Shown one piece after another: positions 1 through 13,500 of a DNA stretch of 60,000 nucleotides. The DNA lies in NCBI GenBank assembly GCA_964035545.1, contig OZ037766.1:4009722-4069721 (forward strand), given 5' to 3'. This DNA comes from Bugula neritina. Its lineage: Eukaryota; Bryozoa; Gymnolaemata; Cheilostomatida; Bugulidae. Position 1 is the first letter of the stretch; the number at the start of each line of letters is the position of its first letter. Below the pieces are notes generated by a model, which had not been told where the DNA came from, did not search any database, and worked only from the letters and a program-made list of their open reading frames with translations. Made by a program: the position numbers and the translations under genes.

Positions 1-418
1 GATTGTATCGAAATATGAATATTCTGTCATTTCTTTTTCTACCAACTTTCTCAACACCTACAGGTGTAATCAACATTTCTTTTATTATTTAATGCCTTTG
101 TGTTCAAGAAGAATATAAAAAAGTCATATGTTGCAGATTTAGAATTTGAAAGTAAAAAATGTTATATATTCTTTATATAGTTGCATATTGTGCCACTTTT
201 ACAAATCCTTCCCCAACCCGTGCGTCTTTGTAATCTTTATCAAATTAATGGGAGCTCAACTCTTTCATCTATTTTACATAAAATTTCAAATTTCATAGTT
301 CCAAAATGGCCACTAATTTTCTGTTATGCTGCCTTCTTGTTATGCTGACTTTCCGTTACGCTGACTTCCCTTTAAACTGGCTCTCTCTTGTGTGTATGTG
401 TGTTTCACGTGTTTGCAG

Positions 419-3400
419 TCACTGGAGCCAGTTTCGTAGTGTTTAGTGGATCCATGAAGGAATCCTATGGAATGTCGGCCAAATGCAGTATAGTCGAGGA
501 CGGGATTATGGTACAGATCACAAAAGAGGCTCTAGATGATTTCAAGGTCAAATTAAAGAACATGCAGGTCAGACACTTTCCTATTCTATAAAATATACAA
601 GATACATGATGAGCAGAATTCTGCTGTCGACAATTTCTTTACAGACCTGGTTTCGTGAGAGATTTTTTGACGGCTTGAGTTAATTTTATTCAGAGGTGTG
701 AATTTGCATAAGTAGTGCCCCAATCCTTTCTCCCACTGGTTTAAGCGTAAATCCCCAACAATCGCCTTTGCGTAGGGTTGCGGTTTGAAAATGATTACAG
801 ATGCCAGTTTCGTTAATCTCAGAGAGCTGAAGTCTGTAAGAAAGTATTTCACTTGACGAATTCACGGTCGGGGAGAACATTGTAACTAATTTGTGACGTC
901 AAATCCGTGATTAGCTCTACCTAAAAGTAGTTGTACAGCCTATCAGTGTTCTTTTCTCTTCTTGATTAATTGTTAATAAAAATCCACTTACAGTTTATAT
1001 AGGAATAGTTATTATAGCCAGCAGATGACCTATACTAATGAAACTGTCTGTAACATTTGGGTCTTTATGCGGTTTTTCTGTAATCATTATTTCTGTAGTA
1101 ATTGTGGTGTTTTACTGTCTTTAAATATATTTCCCAAGTTTCATGGACTCAAAGCTGTGCTAAATAGGCTTACATACTTTACAACCTAAGTACTGAGTTG
1201 GTGTGTTAGGCGGGGGGGGGGGGGGGGGGGAGCTGAGCTCCCTTTACCTCAATTAAATGTTACACGCAGCTAAAATCAGCTCAAGTCTAAGGAATTGTAA
1301 CTGATTGCTAATAGTGGGTTCATTGCTGCATGGCGGTGTTTGGTCATGTGTAATATATCACATATCATAATATTGTAATATACCACATATAATATTATAA
1401 TATATAGCATATTATAATATTCTCTCAAGGTTCAATTTTTGTGAATGAATTTGTCTACAGCAATTCTTTTAATCCTTTTCGTGTTAACAGAAAGTTGCTG
1501 ATATTATATACTAGATTTCTATAATGTTGATGTTCCCCTTGTTTAGGAATACACCATAACTTGCTGCAAGACAGATGACAGCAAGGAACAGAATGAGAAA
1601 GTTCAGATTGTGTGGGTGGATGACTATAAGGAGTATAATCTGGGGTAATATGTCTATTCACTACTATAGTAATATATCTACTCACTACTATAGTAATATG
1701 TCTACTCACTGCTGTAGTAATATGACTGCCTCTATTTTTTATCATTATATTACTTTCTTCAACAGCTGCATGTGAGATGTATCATGTGATAGGATTTTTA
1801 ATCAAGATGTTAGAAATAGTGCTAAGCTATTACTGTGATATGATTAAATTATATATGATATTGCTGTAATATAATTATAATACAATACTGTAATATAATT
1901 ATGATATATTAGATAGATGGAAAGCATTCTATTATTATTTTATTTATATAAAAACAAAGCAAACTGATATTCAAATTGTGCTTGATTTTTATATAAATAG
2001 AATAATAATACAATGTTTATTTATTTCTAATGAAACTGCTAGCTTGTAAGAATATATTCAACTTATAACAAATATATTATAATATTGCTGTAATATACTA
2101 TAATATTACTGTAATATACTATAATATTACTGTAATATACTGTAATATTACTGTGATTTACTATAATATTACTGTAATATACTATAATATTACTGTAATA
2201 TACTATAATATTACTGTAATATACTGTAATATTACTTTAATATACTATAATATTACTGTGATATACCCTATGGGACTTATTTTTGCTATTTCACACTTAA
2301 AGAGTGCAGGTGCCTTGCTTTATTTGTATGGTGTATATAATCACACTATGTAGAATATATGAGTGCACATTTATATTTTGCTTACACAGCAGTATGGGAG
2401 AGCGACTTCTCCTGTTAGCTCACTCCACCACTTTACCACGATATCATCTTATGCTATTTGAGACTCGCCAACCTGCTTTGTTTATCTGGCCCTTCAACTT
2501 GAACCTTTCAATGCGGGATTGAGATGGAACATTAATGTGCATTAAATATCAATATGTCATTGAAGTTAACACTTTGAGCATAATATATCACAGGTTTTAA
2601 CTTAATTACATGGTATCGCTAAGCCCCGAGTAAATTATTTAAATTGATTTTTCATTGTGCATATATATTATATAATTTAATATACTGTGTTATTGATATT
2701 TAGTACATGAGAATGGCTTCAGAGTCGTTTAACTCATTGATCAGTTATAATAATTGATTTTAAAATTCCTATGAAGTCTCAACTAGTTCAGTCACTGAAA
2801 ACATCACTTTCTGATGTAGACATTCTTTAAATATTCACAATAAATTGGGTGACAATGAAAACTGTGTCCTGATTTTATTTAAACATGTTGGAAAATAATT
2901 CATTTTGCAAATCATCACCTATTTTAGTCATTATTTTTACATGGCAGTCGCAGAAGTCACATGTGTGTCATATTGCTGTCACTAGTGTACAGTAAATTAA
3001 TGAAATTACTCTCTATGTGTTTGCAGTGTTGTCAGTCCAATAGATGATTTCCCCATGGATGGCGTGATGTCACTTCGAGTGAAATCCTTCAACGACGTGA
3101 TGCACGACAACTTTACTATTCGGTGGACTGAGGTATTGTCGCTAGTCAAAATACAAATTGAATTTTGTTCAACAATTATAGATAATATTTATATTCAATA
3201 AGAGGATATTTTATTGCGCTCTTCCATGCTGTTTCCTGTATTGGAAGAATCTAGTGACTAGGTTACAGTTACATAGCAAAGCATGACTATTTCAACATCA
3301 GCCAACAGCAGTATTTAAGTTCCCACGATAAATACCAGCTAATTTGACTCGTCAGCATTGAGCCTCGGCATTTTAGTTGGCAGCTATTTTCAAACCGGCG

Positions 3401-6400
3401 AGTTTCCAAGCTTTCACGTCGAAAACTGCTCTTAAACGTCATGTAATACACACAGTACGAAGGGGATACTGGTCCTGCAAAGCTGCGGGTTGTGAAAGTG
3501 GAATTGTTAATGGGGACCGGGTTAATCTTGCATGTGGTGCACCTTGCACTCATTCCAATTATTGGAGTCACTGTACACCTTCCAGTGCTCATGTTTGTGA
3601 CCGAATTGTTAGGCAACATCTTGTTATGAATATTGAAATTAATTTGCATTTTTAAAGTTGCTAGCGGGGAGGCGCAGGTGTGAAATGTTTTCTTTGTTTT
3701 AAAAGCCAAACAGATGACTTCTACAACCTGTTTGCATCGTTTAATTTTAGAACAATAAATTGGGTGTTGAAATGTATAATGTATATTTATTTAGAACTAT
3801 CGTAGTCATTAACCGCCACCTGTGCGATCAGATTTTGGTGAATGAAGCCAAATTATCAACATCGAGTTCCAAAAAATTTGCTAAATTGATTGATTCACAA
3901 TCAGCCGGATGGATGTATATTTATGGTGCAGTCAATGCGTACACTAGCTGTACTTAGAACGCTATTGCCGTCGTTGCTCGAGCAACATTACTTGGGGGCT
4001 TTAGCGATTTTAATAAGTATGCATTATGATACCGTGATTCAAGTTGTGCCGTCACTTCACCAAATAGCTTTGGTCACTTTATTTAGGCCTAGGGTAGAAT
4101 GTGGCTTTTGCAAGGTCAAACGTCATATTTAAATTTCTAGTTGGAAACATGAAAAAGTTGCAATTCTACAATAATGATGAACGGTTATAACGTTTTTGTA
4201 GTTGTCTATTGAAAAATAAACTAGTTCATACTTTATTATATATTAATAGACTTCATTATATAATGATATAATGTATTATATAATAGTATACTGTATTATA
4301 TACTTATATAATTTATTATATAATGATATAGTTTATTGTATCATGATATAGTTTATTACAAGCTGTTACTATAATTGTATACTAAATGCAGACATTTTCT
4401 AATGTATACATTCTCTAATATAATAGATGATGATAACAATGAAAGTTTAGTTTTTGATACTTTATGGGAACTATGTTGGTATAATGCAGTTTTCCCCTAC
4501 TCTGCTAGATAACCTGCAACCAGTATTAAACAGGTGTTTTATTGTAATATGTTCTATACTGTGCTAGAGTAATATTGTAATATATACTATGTTAGTGTAT
4601 TACTTTAGTGTATATTATGTCATGTATTATTGTAATATACACTAATTTAGAGTAATATTGTAATATACACTATGGTAGTGTATTACTTTAATGTATATTA
4701 TGTCATGTATTATTGTAATATACACATTTTTCAATTAATGGCATATTAATATGACTTACAGGTATTCTTTGTACAAGTAGACGAGTCTAGACTGAGTGCA
4801 GATACGGTGGAGATAACTCACTTTAGTGAGACGGTGTCTAACTCAACGTGTTTAGCCCTAGCTCCATTCCTCAGTCAACTTCATGAGCAGGGGATGAAGA
4901 AAGTGGCCCTTCGTGTCACTTTGGGCCCAGAGCAGGTTACTTGTGTTACATATATCATATATTATAGACATAATATATTATATAATATATTATAATATTA
5001 TAGATATATTATATATATAATATATAATTCTGTTATTCATGTTGCATTATATGATATCCTTATATTTGCCATTAATTATATATACCATAGTTGTCATATA
5101 TCATAGTAATCATGCACATGTTTATAGTGCTATATCTATGCTCTGTAATACCTTAATTTTACTATTTTTTGTGTTAAATACTAGTTGGTTTGAGCATTTA
5201 GGAAAGTTGAAATACATGTCAACGTGATATCATTTATTTGGGGCCATGATTTCATCAGTTTTTTCCGTCGAAACACCTAAAAATGAAGTGTTTTGCTACG
5301 CCAGTGTTGCTAGTGGCAACTAATTTATATAAAGGGCTTAATAATGCCAAATCACAACAATAATTTGAAGGTTTTATGTCTCTAGATTTCTCTGATTTTA
5401 GAAAATGTATCTTAAGAATACAATACCATTTAAATTGTAACACCATTTCAGTAGTACAGCCATATATAATTTTGTTTAGAATGTAATGTTTTTGGTCAAT
5501 CAGCTATTTGTTATCTAATATATAAAACTGCTATGCCCGCCCACGGCGCCCTAATAGGTCCCGCCCACTGTGTCTGCTTGCACTCTAATAGATATGGACT
5601 ATAGCTCAAATCTCATCCAATCAGGGAAGGACTCTGTGTTTAGTGAAGCTTGGAACAAACACCACTCCTGCCAAACTGAAAAAAATACATCAGCTTTGTT
5701 GATAATATTCTATTAACTTATAAATTGTTTCTTAGTGTTACTAAAGTTATAAAAACTGACATATAATCCTTAAAGTCTGTCGAGACAACACTGACGCCAT
5801 TTGCATTGCGCATATAAAACAGTGAGTTACCGCAATCTCCCCACTTTTCCCTTCATTATTCACAGTTTAGCTCCAACTTCTGTCTCAGTGCCTAAATATG
5901 GGTGGATTTTCTAAATGAGATGCTAATCTGACACCTTTGCAAACCTCTGCCTGCCAGAATATCTTGTTATCAGAATATCATCTCTATCTGCCTGTATCAG
6001 CTCTATCTGCCTGTATCAGCTCTATCTGTCTGTGTCACCTCTATCTGCCTGTGTCACCTCTATCTGTCTGTGTCACCTCTATCTGCCTGTATCATCTCTA
6101 TCTGCCTGCATCACCTCTATCTGCCTGTATTAGCTCCATCCGTTTCATCATTACAACACAAAACATGACCAGCTCAAATATTCTACCTTATTTTATTGTT
6201 TGATGACAATAGTTTGTGGGTTGGTGTGTTTTTTACCAAATCTATGTTTTAGATATACTATTTAGCTGAGGTTTGTAATTTGAGTGATAGTTTAGTTATT
6301 GCACTTTAGTGATTTTAGGGGCTATATACTTCAGTCAACTAGGTCAGCTGGCTCATTGTGTGCTTTGAAAGACATGAATGCACTGCACTAGCTGAATCAG

Positions 6401-6570
6401 CCGAGTCTTATTTGCAGGTGGAGTACATATGTGGCTCTCAAGGAAAGACCTTGTCTCCTCACTTTATGCATAACCTCGACGGAGAGTTGATTCCAGTGTT
6501 ACACAGCGCCGCATCCATCATCAACAGCTCACTTCTCGTTCTTGAACTTATATTCCATGTTCTTGAATAA
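419..6570 (+). CDS. ZFYVE9/ZFYVE16 (SARA/endofin)-type protein, C-terminal part (5' exons outside the window)
   Basis: Five exons join in a single frame: 419-567, 1547-1644, 3027-3132, 4762-4935 and 6418-6570, each with GT-AG borders. They encode about 226 C-terminal residues ending at a TAA. The protein matches the conserved C-terminal region of SARA and endofin (the DUF3480 region). Recognisable stretches are FVVFSGSMK, SIVEDGIMVQIT, VVSPID, RWTEVFF, LRVTLGPEQ and the final LELIFHVLE. Family members are early-endosome FYVE proteins; SARA presents Smad2/3 to TGF-beta receptors. The FYVE finger and Smad-binding region would lie upstream of the window. The first visible exon starts in the middle of a codon (one base comes from the previous exon). 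The introns hold several AT-rich tandem repeats. ZFYVE9 and ZFYVE16 cannot be told apart here; invertebrates usually have a single ancestral gene. The exon structure is certain; the exact orthologue is an inference. Confidence 0.9.
1212..1230. repeat. poly-G tract
   Basis: A run of 19 consecutive G in the first visible intron of the ZFYVE-type gene. It could form a G-quadruplex in DNA or pre-mRNA, and its length is probably polymorphic. No gene signal is associated with it. Confidence 0.95.
2079..2267. repeat. nine tandem copies of a 21-bp palindromic AT-rich unit
   Basis: Nine head-to-tail 21-bp units in register in an intron, with consensus ATAATATTACTGTAATATAC plus T. Each unit contains the near-perfect palindrome ATATTAC-T-GTAATAT. 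Some units carry single substitutions such as TGTGATTT and ACTTTAAT. A 21-bp period places each palindrome on the same face of the helix. Confidence 0.9.
3260..4140. other. unidentified less AT-rich island in an intron
   Basis: This part of the 3133-4761 intron is clearly richer in G and C than its surroundings. It holds an open frame of 92 codons on the + strand (3377-3655). No family is recognised, there is no credible splice frame into the flanking exons, and no terminal inverted repeats were seen. It may be an old transposon fragment. Confidence 0.3.
4210..4375. repeat. degenerate AT-rich repeat (TTATATAATGATATA-like)
   Basis: Loose tandem repetition of TATTATATAATGATATA-like words inside the intron before the fourth visible ZFYVE exon. 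No coding signal. Confidence 0.6.
4566..4731. repeat. 83-bp direct tandem duplication
   Basis: Two adjacent copies of about 83 bp, each starting AGAGTAATATTGTAATATA and carrying TGTCATGTATTATTGTAATA near its end. They differ at only a few positions. The pair sits just upstream of the 4762 splice acceptor. Confidence 0.8.
5981..6132. repeat. 19-bp minisatellite, eight copies
   Basis: Eight consecutive 19-bp units of the form CTCTATCTGCCTGTATCAG, with C/T exchanges (TGTCTGTGTCA variants). They lie in the last ZFYVE intron, about 290 bp before the final exon. The array is strand-asymmetric: almost pure CT/TG on the + strand. Confidence 0.92.
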
Positions 6571-7346
6571 TTACAAACTCATTTTTACTGGAGCAGTTTT
6601 ATTTGTGCATATTTATGATGTTGTCTTTTCCTATTCTATTATTCAAAGTGATGAATAACTTATATTTTAGAATACAGCATAGATATATATTTTGTTAAAG
6701 TATTGTTTCTCTCAGAAGAACCGAGTGTCTCTGCTTCTACTCTCTTTTTGCCTAACTCGATCAGCTTGCTAACAAATTCAGTTCACATCTGGTAAATGTT
6801 TTCGATATGGAATTTCAACTATTTTTTCTTCAACCTTATTTCCTGCTTTTTTACGTTAATTCGAAACTTATCATAATCATGCACTATTGCTGCAACTGTA
6901 AACCTTATTTATCTTTTATTATTTATAGAATATATTTTTATTTGAGGTGTATTATAGCCTGCCCATGCTTTTTTATTGAGTCTAGTCTTCAGAGATTTTT
7001 AGGCCAGACTCTTCCAATTATTGTCTGATAAAACCCCTGTGTTGGTTTTATTGAAATCATTTTACTGAAGCTGGCATGCAACTGAAGGTACCTTACTATC
7101 TGATTATAATATATTTGTCATTTTATTGGTTTCGTTGTGACTTATTCTCAAATTGAAATATACAACTTTCTAAATAGTTATCTCATCCATTTTTGACTTA
7201 CAAATACAAGCAAGTTAAAATGTGTTTTGTAGTTTGAACTTCAAGAAACACCCAGCATTTCAGACTCATTTGTTAATATTCATTATATTTTACAATATTT
7301 ATAGTAAAAATATATACATTTAAAAGCAATGTTTTGAGAAAAATGA

Positions 7347-7352
7347 AATAAA
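7347..7352 (+). terminator. candidate polyadenylation signal of the ZFYVE-type gene
   Basis: AATAAA followed by a GT-rich stretch (ATGTTGGAGGTTTTG), about 780 bp after the stop codon. It is the first canonical hexamer noticed downstream on this strand. The long 3' UTR is an inference. Confidence 0.4.
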
Positions 7353-7599
7353 CATTGATGTTGGAGGTTTTGATGAGATTGCACGATATAAAACAGACAT
7401 TGGCAAGTAATACTTAAATAATAAAATTGAAAATGAAATACATACAAGGCTAAACACTGCCTCCATGTTCTATAGACTAAAAGACAATGAGAAGCTGTAA
7501 TAGCAGTGTTGTGAAATACACTATATTCATTAATACTGGGAAAAGTTAATAAATAAACACTAATAAAGAAAATAAAACTATCGACAATATAGAATTTTG

Positions 7600-10500
7600 T
7601 TACTTAACATCACAAACATCTATCACATCTTTGCTGTCGTTATTGTCTTGTCGTTCATCATCATTCTTGACCTTCACTTTAACAAGGTCAGCGGCATGAA
7701 CCAGCTCTTGGTGCTGGCCAACTGTGAAGCCCATTGGTTGTGTTGCAGAAGATCTGAATGCTGGCCAGATGACGCTGTTTTTCTGTATACATTCCATTAT
7801 ATTGTCACTTCTGCTAGAGGTTGGGGGTACCGCGGGTCGTCTGTGTAACAGACTATCAATGTTGAAAGAGGAATTAGAAGGCTTTCGCTGTTGGTCTGTC
7901 GGAGTTTTTTGTCCTACATCTTTTTGGACTTTCGTTGCTGTTGCAATTGTAGGAGACAATTTAGCTAGTTTGCAACGAGGAATATCTAAACTTACTTTTC
8001 TGTGAAGCTTCTCTTCTTGGCGTAGTCTTTTTTTCTCAGCTCTACAATTGATTAAATGCCTTGTCATACATTAACCTGTCATACACTTCCTGTGCTGTGC
8101 TACCTTTGTGTGATTTTTCATGTGACAAATAAGCAATGCAATAAATATTATCAACTTGATGATTTGATAGAAAAGTACAAGGTGTGAATTCAAAATCCTG
8201 AATAATTATTTAGGCCGATTTGCTGGCAACGATCCTAATATTATGTAACAAATGAATTAATTTGTTGGAAAAATTCAATTGTCAGTCTGCTAACAGTAAC
8301 TTGAGCCAGAAAAATAGTCATGACTGCCTGTTTGTAATATATTATAATCTAATAACAAATTAAAAATGTGTGAAAAATAAATTATTATAATTAGCCTACC
8401 TTTCTCGTTCTTTAGCCTTCGTTTCTTCAGGATCTATAGGATCTCCACTACACGTAAGAGGCTGAGCATTGTGAGCCGGTCGACCAGGGCCTTTTCGTGT
8501 GTTTTCTTTTTTTCTCCATTTTGCTCTTCTATTTTGAAACCATACCTGAGGAAAGTAGCATAGGATCCTTTATACATTGATGAAATAATATCCGAATATA
8601 CATTTATTATCATATATTTTGCTGATAAAAATACATATGTAGAACCTATGATACCATACTGCCTTCTGTTTAGACAACCAATTATAGTTTAGTTTAAACT
8701 AAACAAAATATTCATTTAATTTGAATGCTGCAATGTTCAAGTGCTTTAGCATCTTGGCTTAAATCAACCACCTAGAATATATCAAGGTCGACTTACAAGC
8801 TCTTAAATTGTTTAAAGTTACTTATATTGACCCTTTAAAACCATATTTATCACCACAAAGATGTATTAAGCAGTAAAGTTTCTAAATTAAAAGCGAAACT
8901 GGTTGTACAAGATTACATTGAGTAATACTAATGTGGCTTGTATTAAATATATTTTATCTAGAAAAGTGTGCACCTTCTGATCAGTTAGTAGTTACACTTG
9001 ATCATTATTTAATTTTACTCCTAGAATATTGTTTGTCATTTATACTTATTGAAATTTGATTAAAATTATTGACAGATTTTGACCTTAACTTAAGCACATC
9101 CGCTATCTAAAAGGCTTGATAGTTTTATAACAGGTTAAATAATTGCTTTCATTACATTTAAAGCAATATCGGATGGTGTCATTCTTGAATTCTAATTGAA
9201 ACATAATACAAAGAGTTAATGAATAGAGGCTATTAGAGTTTCAAGCATAAATATACACTTGTATCAGTTTCAATCAATTAAATGTTTAGTATTTTAATTA
9301 ATGCACTCATTGAAATTTCGAAAACAAAGAGCATAATGGCACTTGAAAGTATAAAGTGAAAGTGAATATATAGCATACAGTAGGCTTCAGCACATTCTAC
9401 TCGAGCTAAATGCTTTAACCAACTCAATAATGTTATAATCTAATGTTTCTACTAACGTTTAAGTGCAAACTACATTTTGTCAAGTTCAACTATTTTTAGT
9501 TTTACTGCACTTGGCTTAGTCATTTTTATAATATTGTCAACTAGTGCACTAATGTATTGATAAATAATAATCTTTAACACTGCAAGCAATATAAGCAAAA
9601 GCTTTTAAATTTCTATACTTGAAGCACGGCAAGTGTAAAACCTGGTTGGTATTTCATCATAGCAACACACAAACTATGTTCTAACAATTCCTATAATTAT
9701 TTTAATGATAAAATACCAGTTGTTTATAGAAATTATGATTGAACCAAATGACAGCAAAATTGATGTTCGTGAAGAATAAAACATATTAGCTTTGAATAAA
9801 AGGAACAACACTAAATAATAGAGGCATAGCTGGCTGCACTTATAACAATTTGTTTTCAATTATCCTTGTTTAGTCAACATTTTACTCTAAAGTTAAGTTA
9901 AATGCTTTGAATGTCTATCAACAAAGAAAGAGCCTCAAGTAAATGCTGTATAATGGCATTGAGATTTTAAGTTAGTCAAATAAGTAATTATTGATTACAA
10001 CAAAATCATTTATTAGCTAATTAATCACCATACAAGAAGTAAACCTTTTACTGAATATTGTTGTATAAACAGAATGGGGTTTGTGCGTGCTGTAATCAAC
10101 ACAAATTAAAATCTCCAGCTTCATTTAATAAGAAATTATCAAGTAATTAAGGACTTTTAATAAGACTATTGGGTCAAGTTAATCAGATAGGGTGTGAGTT
10201 AGTGCACTCTCTTGCTGATTGACAATCAGCTGAATGTCAATCCTCAATAATGGAAAATTTCTGCTGCCAAGCTTTCTACATATTTTGAGCATGAGAAAAA
10301 AAATTTCCACTTTTCAATAATTCAGTGGTTATTCTTTATCTAGAGTTACATAACTATAAGACTGCTAGAAATACAGAAGCAGCTGTTTTGTGCAGCAAAA
10401 CATCTGTAACCCCAGGTCATGGCAAAATTACACTAACAATTAGTTGAAGCTACAGTCAACAATAGATTAGCCCAAAATAGTGTTATAAATTTAGAACATG

Positions 10501-13500
10501 GTTTTTAAAAACAAATCTGTGCATTCCATGATTTGGTTTTTCTTAAATAAATTGTGCAACTTTTCATAGAGTAATAATATATGAGTATAAGGCAGTAGCA
10601 TAACTATTTAATATATTATACAAACATAATGTGGTACAATATAGCATATAATATATGGTATAAATATAATATAGTATTATATAGTATGATATAAATTATG
10701 AGTATAATAAAGTATAATATGGTATCGTTTAGTATAATATAGTACTATAATACATGTTATATAACTCTATAATATAATATATGGCATGAATGTAATCACA
10801 AAATCTAACTATATATATGCTTTTCAACAGCGAACAGATGTATTTGGAAGAGCTGCACAAAGGGTGGAATTTGAGTTGGGAGATTTCTATGTTATATAAT
10901 AGGGTTGAGGTCCAAATTTGCCAAGGTTAGTTGAGTCTATCATAACTGAGCAACGGCTACTTTGCATAAAAGGGTAATCAAATTCAAAACAAAATTGGCC
11001 TTAAAAGTGTTTTCTGAAATCATCAATTATCATGTATAAATAATGCGGTTAGGCTCTTGTCAAATTAAAATAGGATTTCAATTAGCCATTTTTTGCTCGG
11101 CTTTCACATCAGACTTTTAAAAAAAATTTTGAGTTGAAATTTTCTCAGCTATGCTTAGTAATTAAGCCTTATTTAATTACATAAAATTAATATTGCATTT
11201 AGATTTACAACGCATTGTGAGCTACAAACTCAAGAAGGTGTCAATATACGTTCAGAATTCTTTCACGGACAGAATTATCTATTTGAGATTTAATGCTGAT
11301 TGTTGAAAAATTGAATTAATACCATCTGGCGCCAAGAGAGTCTTGTTCTCTCATTTTAGTCGCTAATAGATTTGACTTGTGGGCGCGTAAACCATACAGT
11401 GGTTGGATTATTCACCTTTAACACCTAGCCATTTTTCTTATCCCAACTGGTTACTGTGTTCAGATAAGAATGCAGTTATGTGGAATAGAAAATTATTTTG
11501 CATAAATTATCCATTCCAAACAATGATTACATAAGATGCAAGAGCTTAGTAGAATAAATAAGGAATCTTGCGTGGTAAATCTAAGCGTTGTCAAGCATTT
11601 TAATTAAGGTTTTTTGTTATGGAATATAATTATATAACATAGTAGGCCTTATTGGCATGAAGACCTGTGAATATTTTAGGTCGATTTTACACAGATTCTA
11701 ATAAACTGTTTAATAAACAAAAACGTCAATGTGTAGTTCTTTACGTCCTCATTTGTCACAAGATCCGCTTTGTATTAATTGATTTATCTGTGAAATACTT
11801 AGATAATTTCCTAGCAAGCAAACTAACCAAAGCTTGCAAATATTAACTAGAGTAGAGGAGATATAGTTCTTAGAAGTTATTAAACCAAAGTATTAGATTC
11901 TAAATGAAGAATGTATACTCGCTTATTCACTTTTTTACTGTACATAAAATATGAAGCAGAATGCTACAATATGAAGCCTGAAAACATTGAATTAAAACTG
12001 AAACTCCATGGGTATAGCTCTAAATTGAAATATAATAAATCTGATATGTTATGCTATATTTCAAAACCGGAGCATTTCAAGAAAATACAACACTACGTTG
12101 TAGCACACAGTGTATTATTTTAATAGCAGTTTCAAACAAAATCAATCAGAATATCTTTGTGAAACTTGCCATAAACTGTAACAGCTTACCATGTCATTAT
12201 TGAATAAATTATATGATTTAAAATGATAAGTCTTAGACAATAGAGAATAAATTCATAAAGTAATTATAATATTTCATGACAGGAGCCAGTTACTCACTAC
12301 AAGACATGTTTAGCTGTTGCCAAAATATTTGATAAAAAATATAAAATAGCTAAATTTTATGTTAAGCTTGCATTTATGCATGGCATACAAAACGCATTGG
12401 CATGTATCATAATAAATGTAGAGGTAAGCAATATACTGACCATTTGTAGTTCAGAGAGCAAAAAAGTGTTATGGCTTGTATTTATGCTCATTTTTTGAAA
12501 AAAATTATGGTGGAGAATTTGTTTATATAACTGCATATATATTTTTTGAACAGTAGTCAATTTGTAAATATTTGCTTTTACACAAAAAGTATGTATTCAA
12601 ACTCAGATTTTTCAAATTTATATAATGTGTGTGAAATAAATTTGTATAGTATAAACGTTTACCTAATGCTGCTGCTATCATGATGAAGTAAATTGGAAAA
12701 TGGCTAATTAGTTAATATATAAAAATTATTATATATAAGATGATAGCATAGTTGCTTTGTTTTAAATAAACACATAAATTCATACTCATAAGACATACAA
12801 TTCCTATTCAGCTGATCATATATTTATTCATAACAATATTATTTTCTACATCTTTCTGACTATTTTAAAAAACAGCCTTCAAAAAAAATTTCTTTAATGA
12901 GGCAGGAGTTTAAAATTTCAAAATCTTTTGCTGCAGTGGAGATAAATAGAGGTTATTAAAATACTGAAGAATTCTGGTGGTAAAGAGGTGCAATTTATCT
13001 TCTCACCTGAGAGGTTAAAACACTAAATAATTCCTATTTGAGTTACAGAATGTCAGGAGTTGACCAGGCGATGGTTAAATATTCACCTCACAAACCCATA
13101 AATATTTATTGAGGTATGATTTCAACATGTGTGGCTCTCTTATTGATGTGTCAATTTATTTAAATTCTTTTATGAAGCTAAGATCTTGGCTTAATATTAT
13201 CTGTTGCCTAAAGCAGTTATATAATAGGTACGGCCTATAATTTCTTAAAAACCAAAACAGGAAAAACATTTTTTGCAAGTGGGCTAAACCTAAATAAGAA
13301 AAGGTGACCCAGTGCTAATAAAAAAATTCAATTTCTCTTACAACAAAAGCTGTTCTCAATATAAAAGACTAAGCTAGTTAACCTAGAAAGGTTTTTTTCA
13401 TGTGTACCCTTACAAAATAATTATATAAATATAATTTTAAGAACGGCTTTTATACAGCTTTAAAAATGTAACATTAATATAAAACCAGCATATTAATGAA

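Noticed and set aside
5520-5900. Locally GC-richer stretch with two CCCGCCCAC words in a ZFYVE intron, considered as an alternative promoter
   Set aside because: No exon with a start codon follows in phase, and the words alone are not enough.
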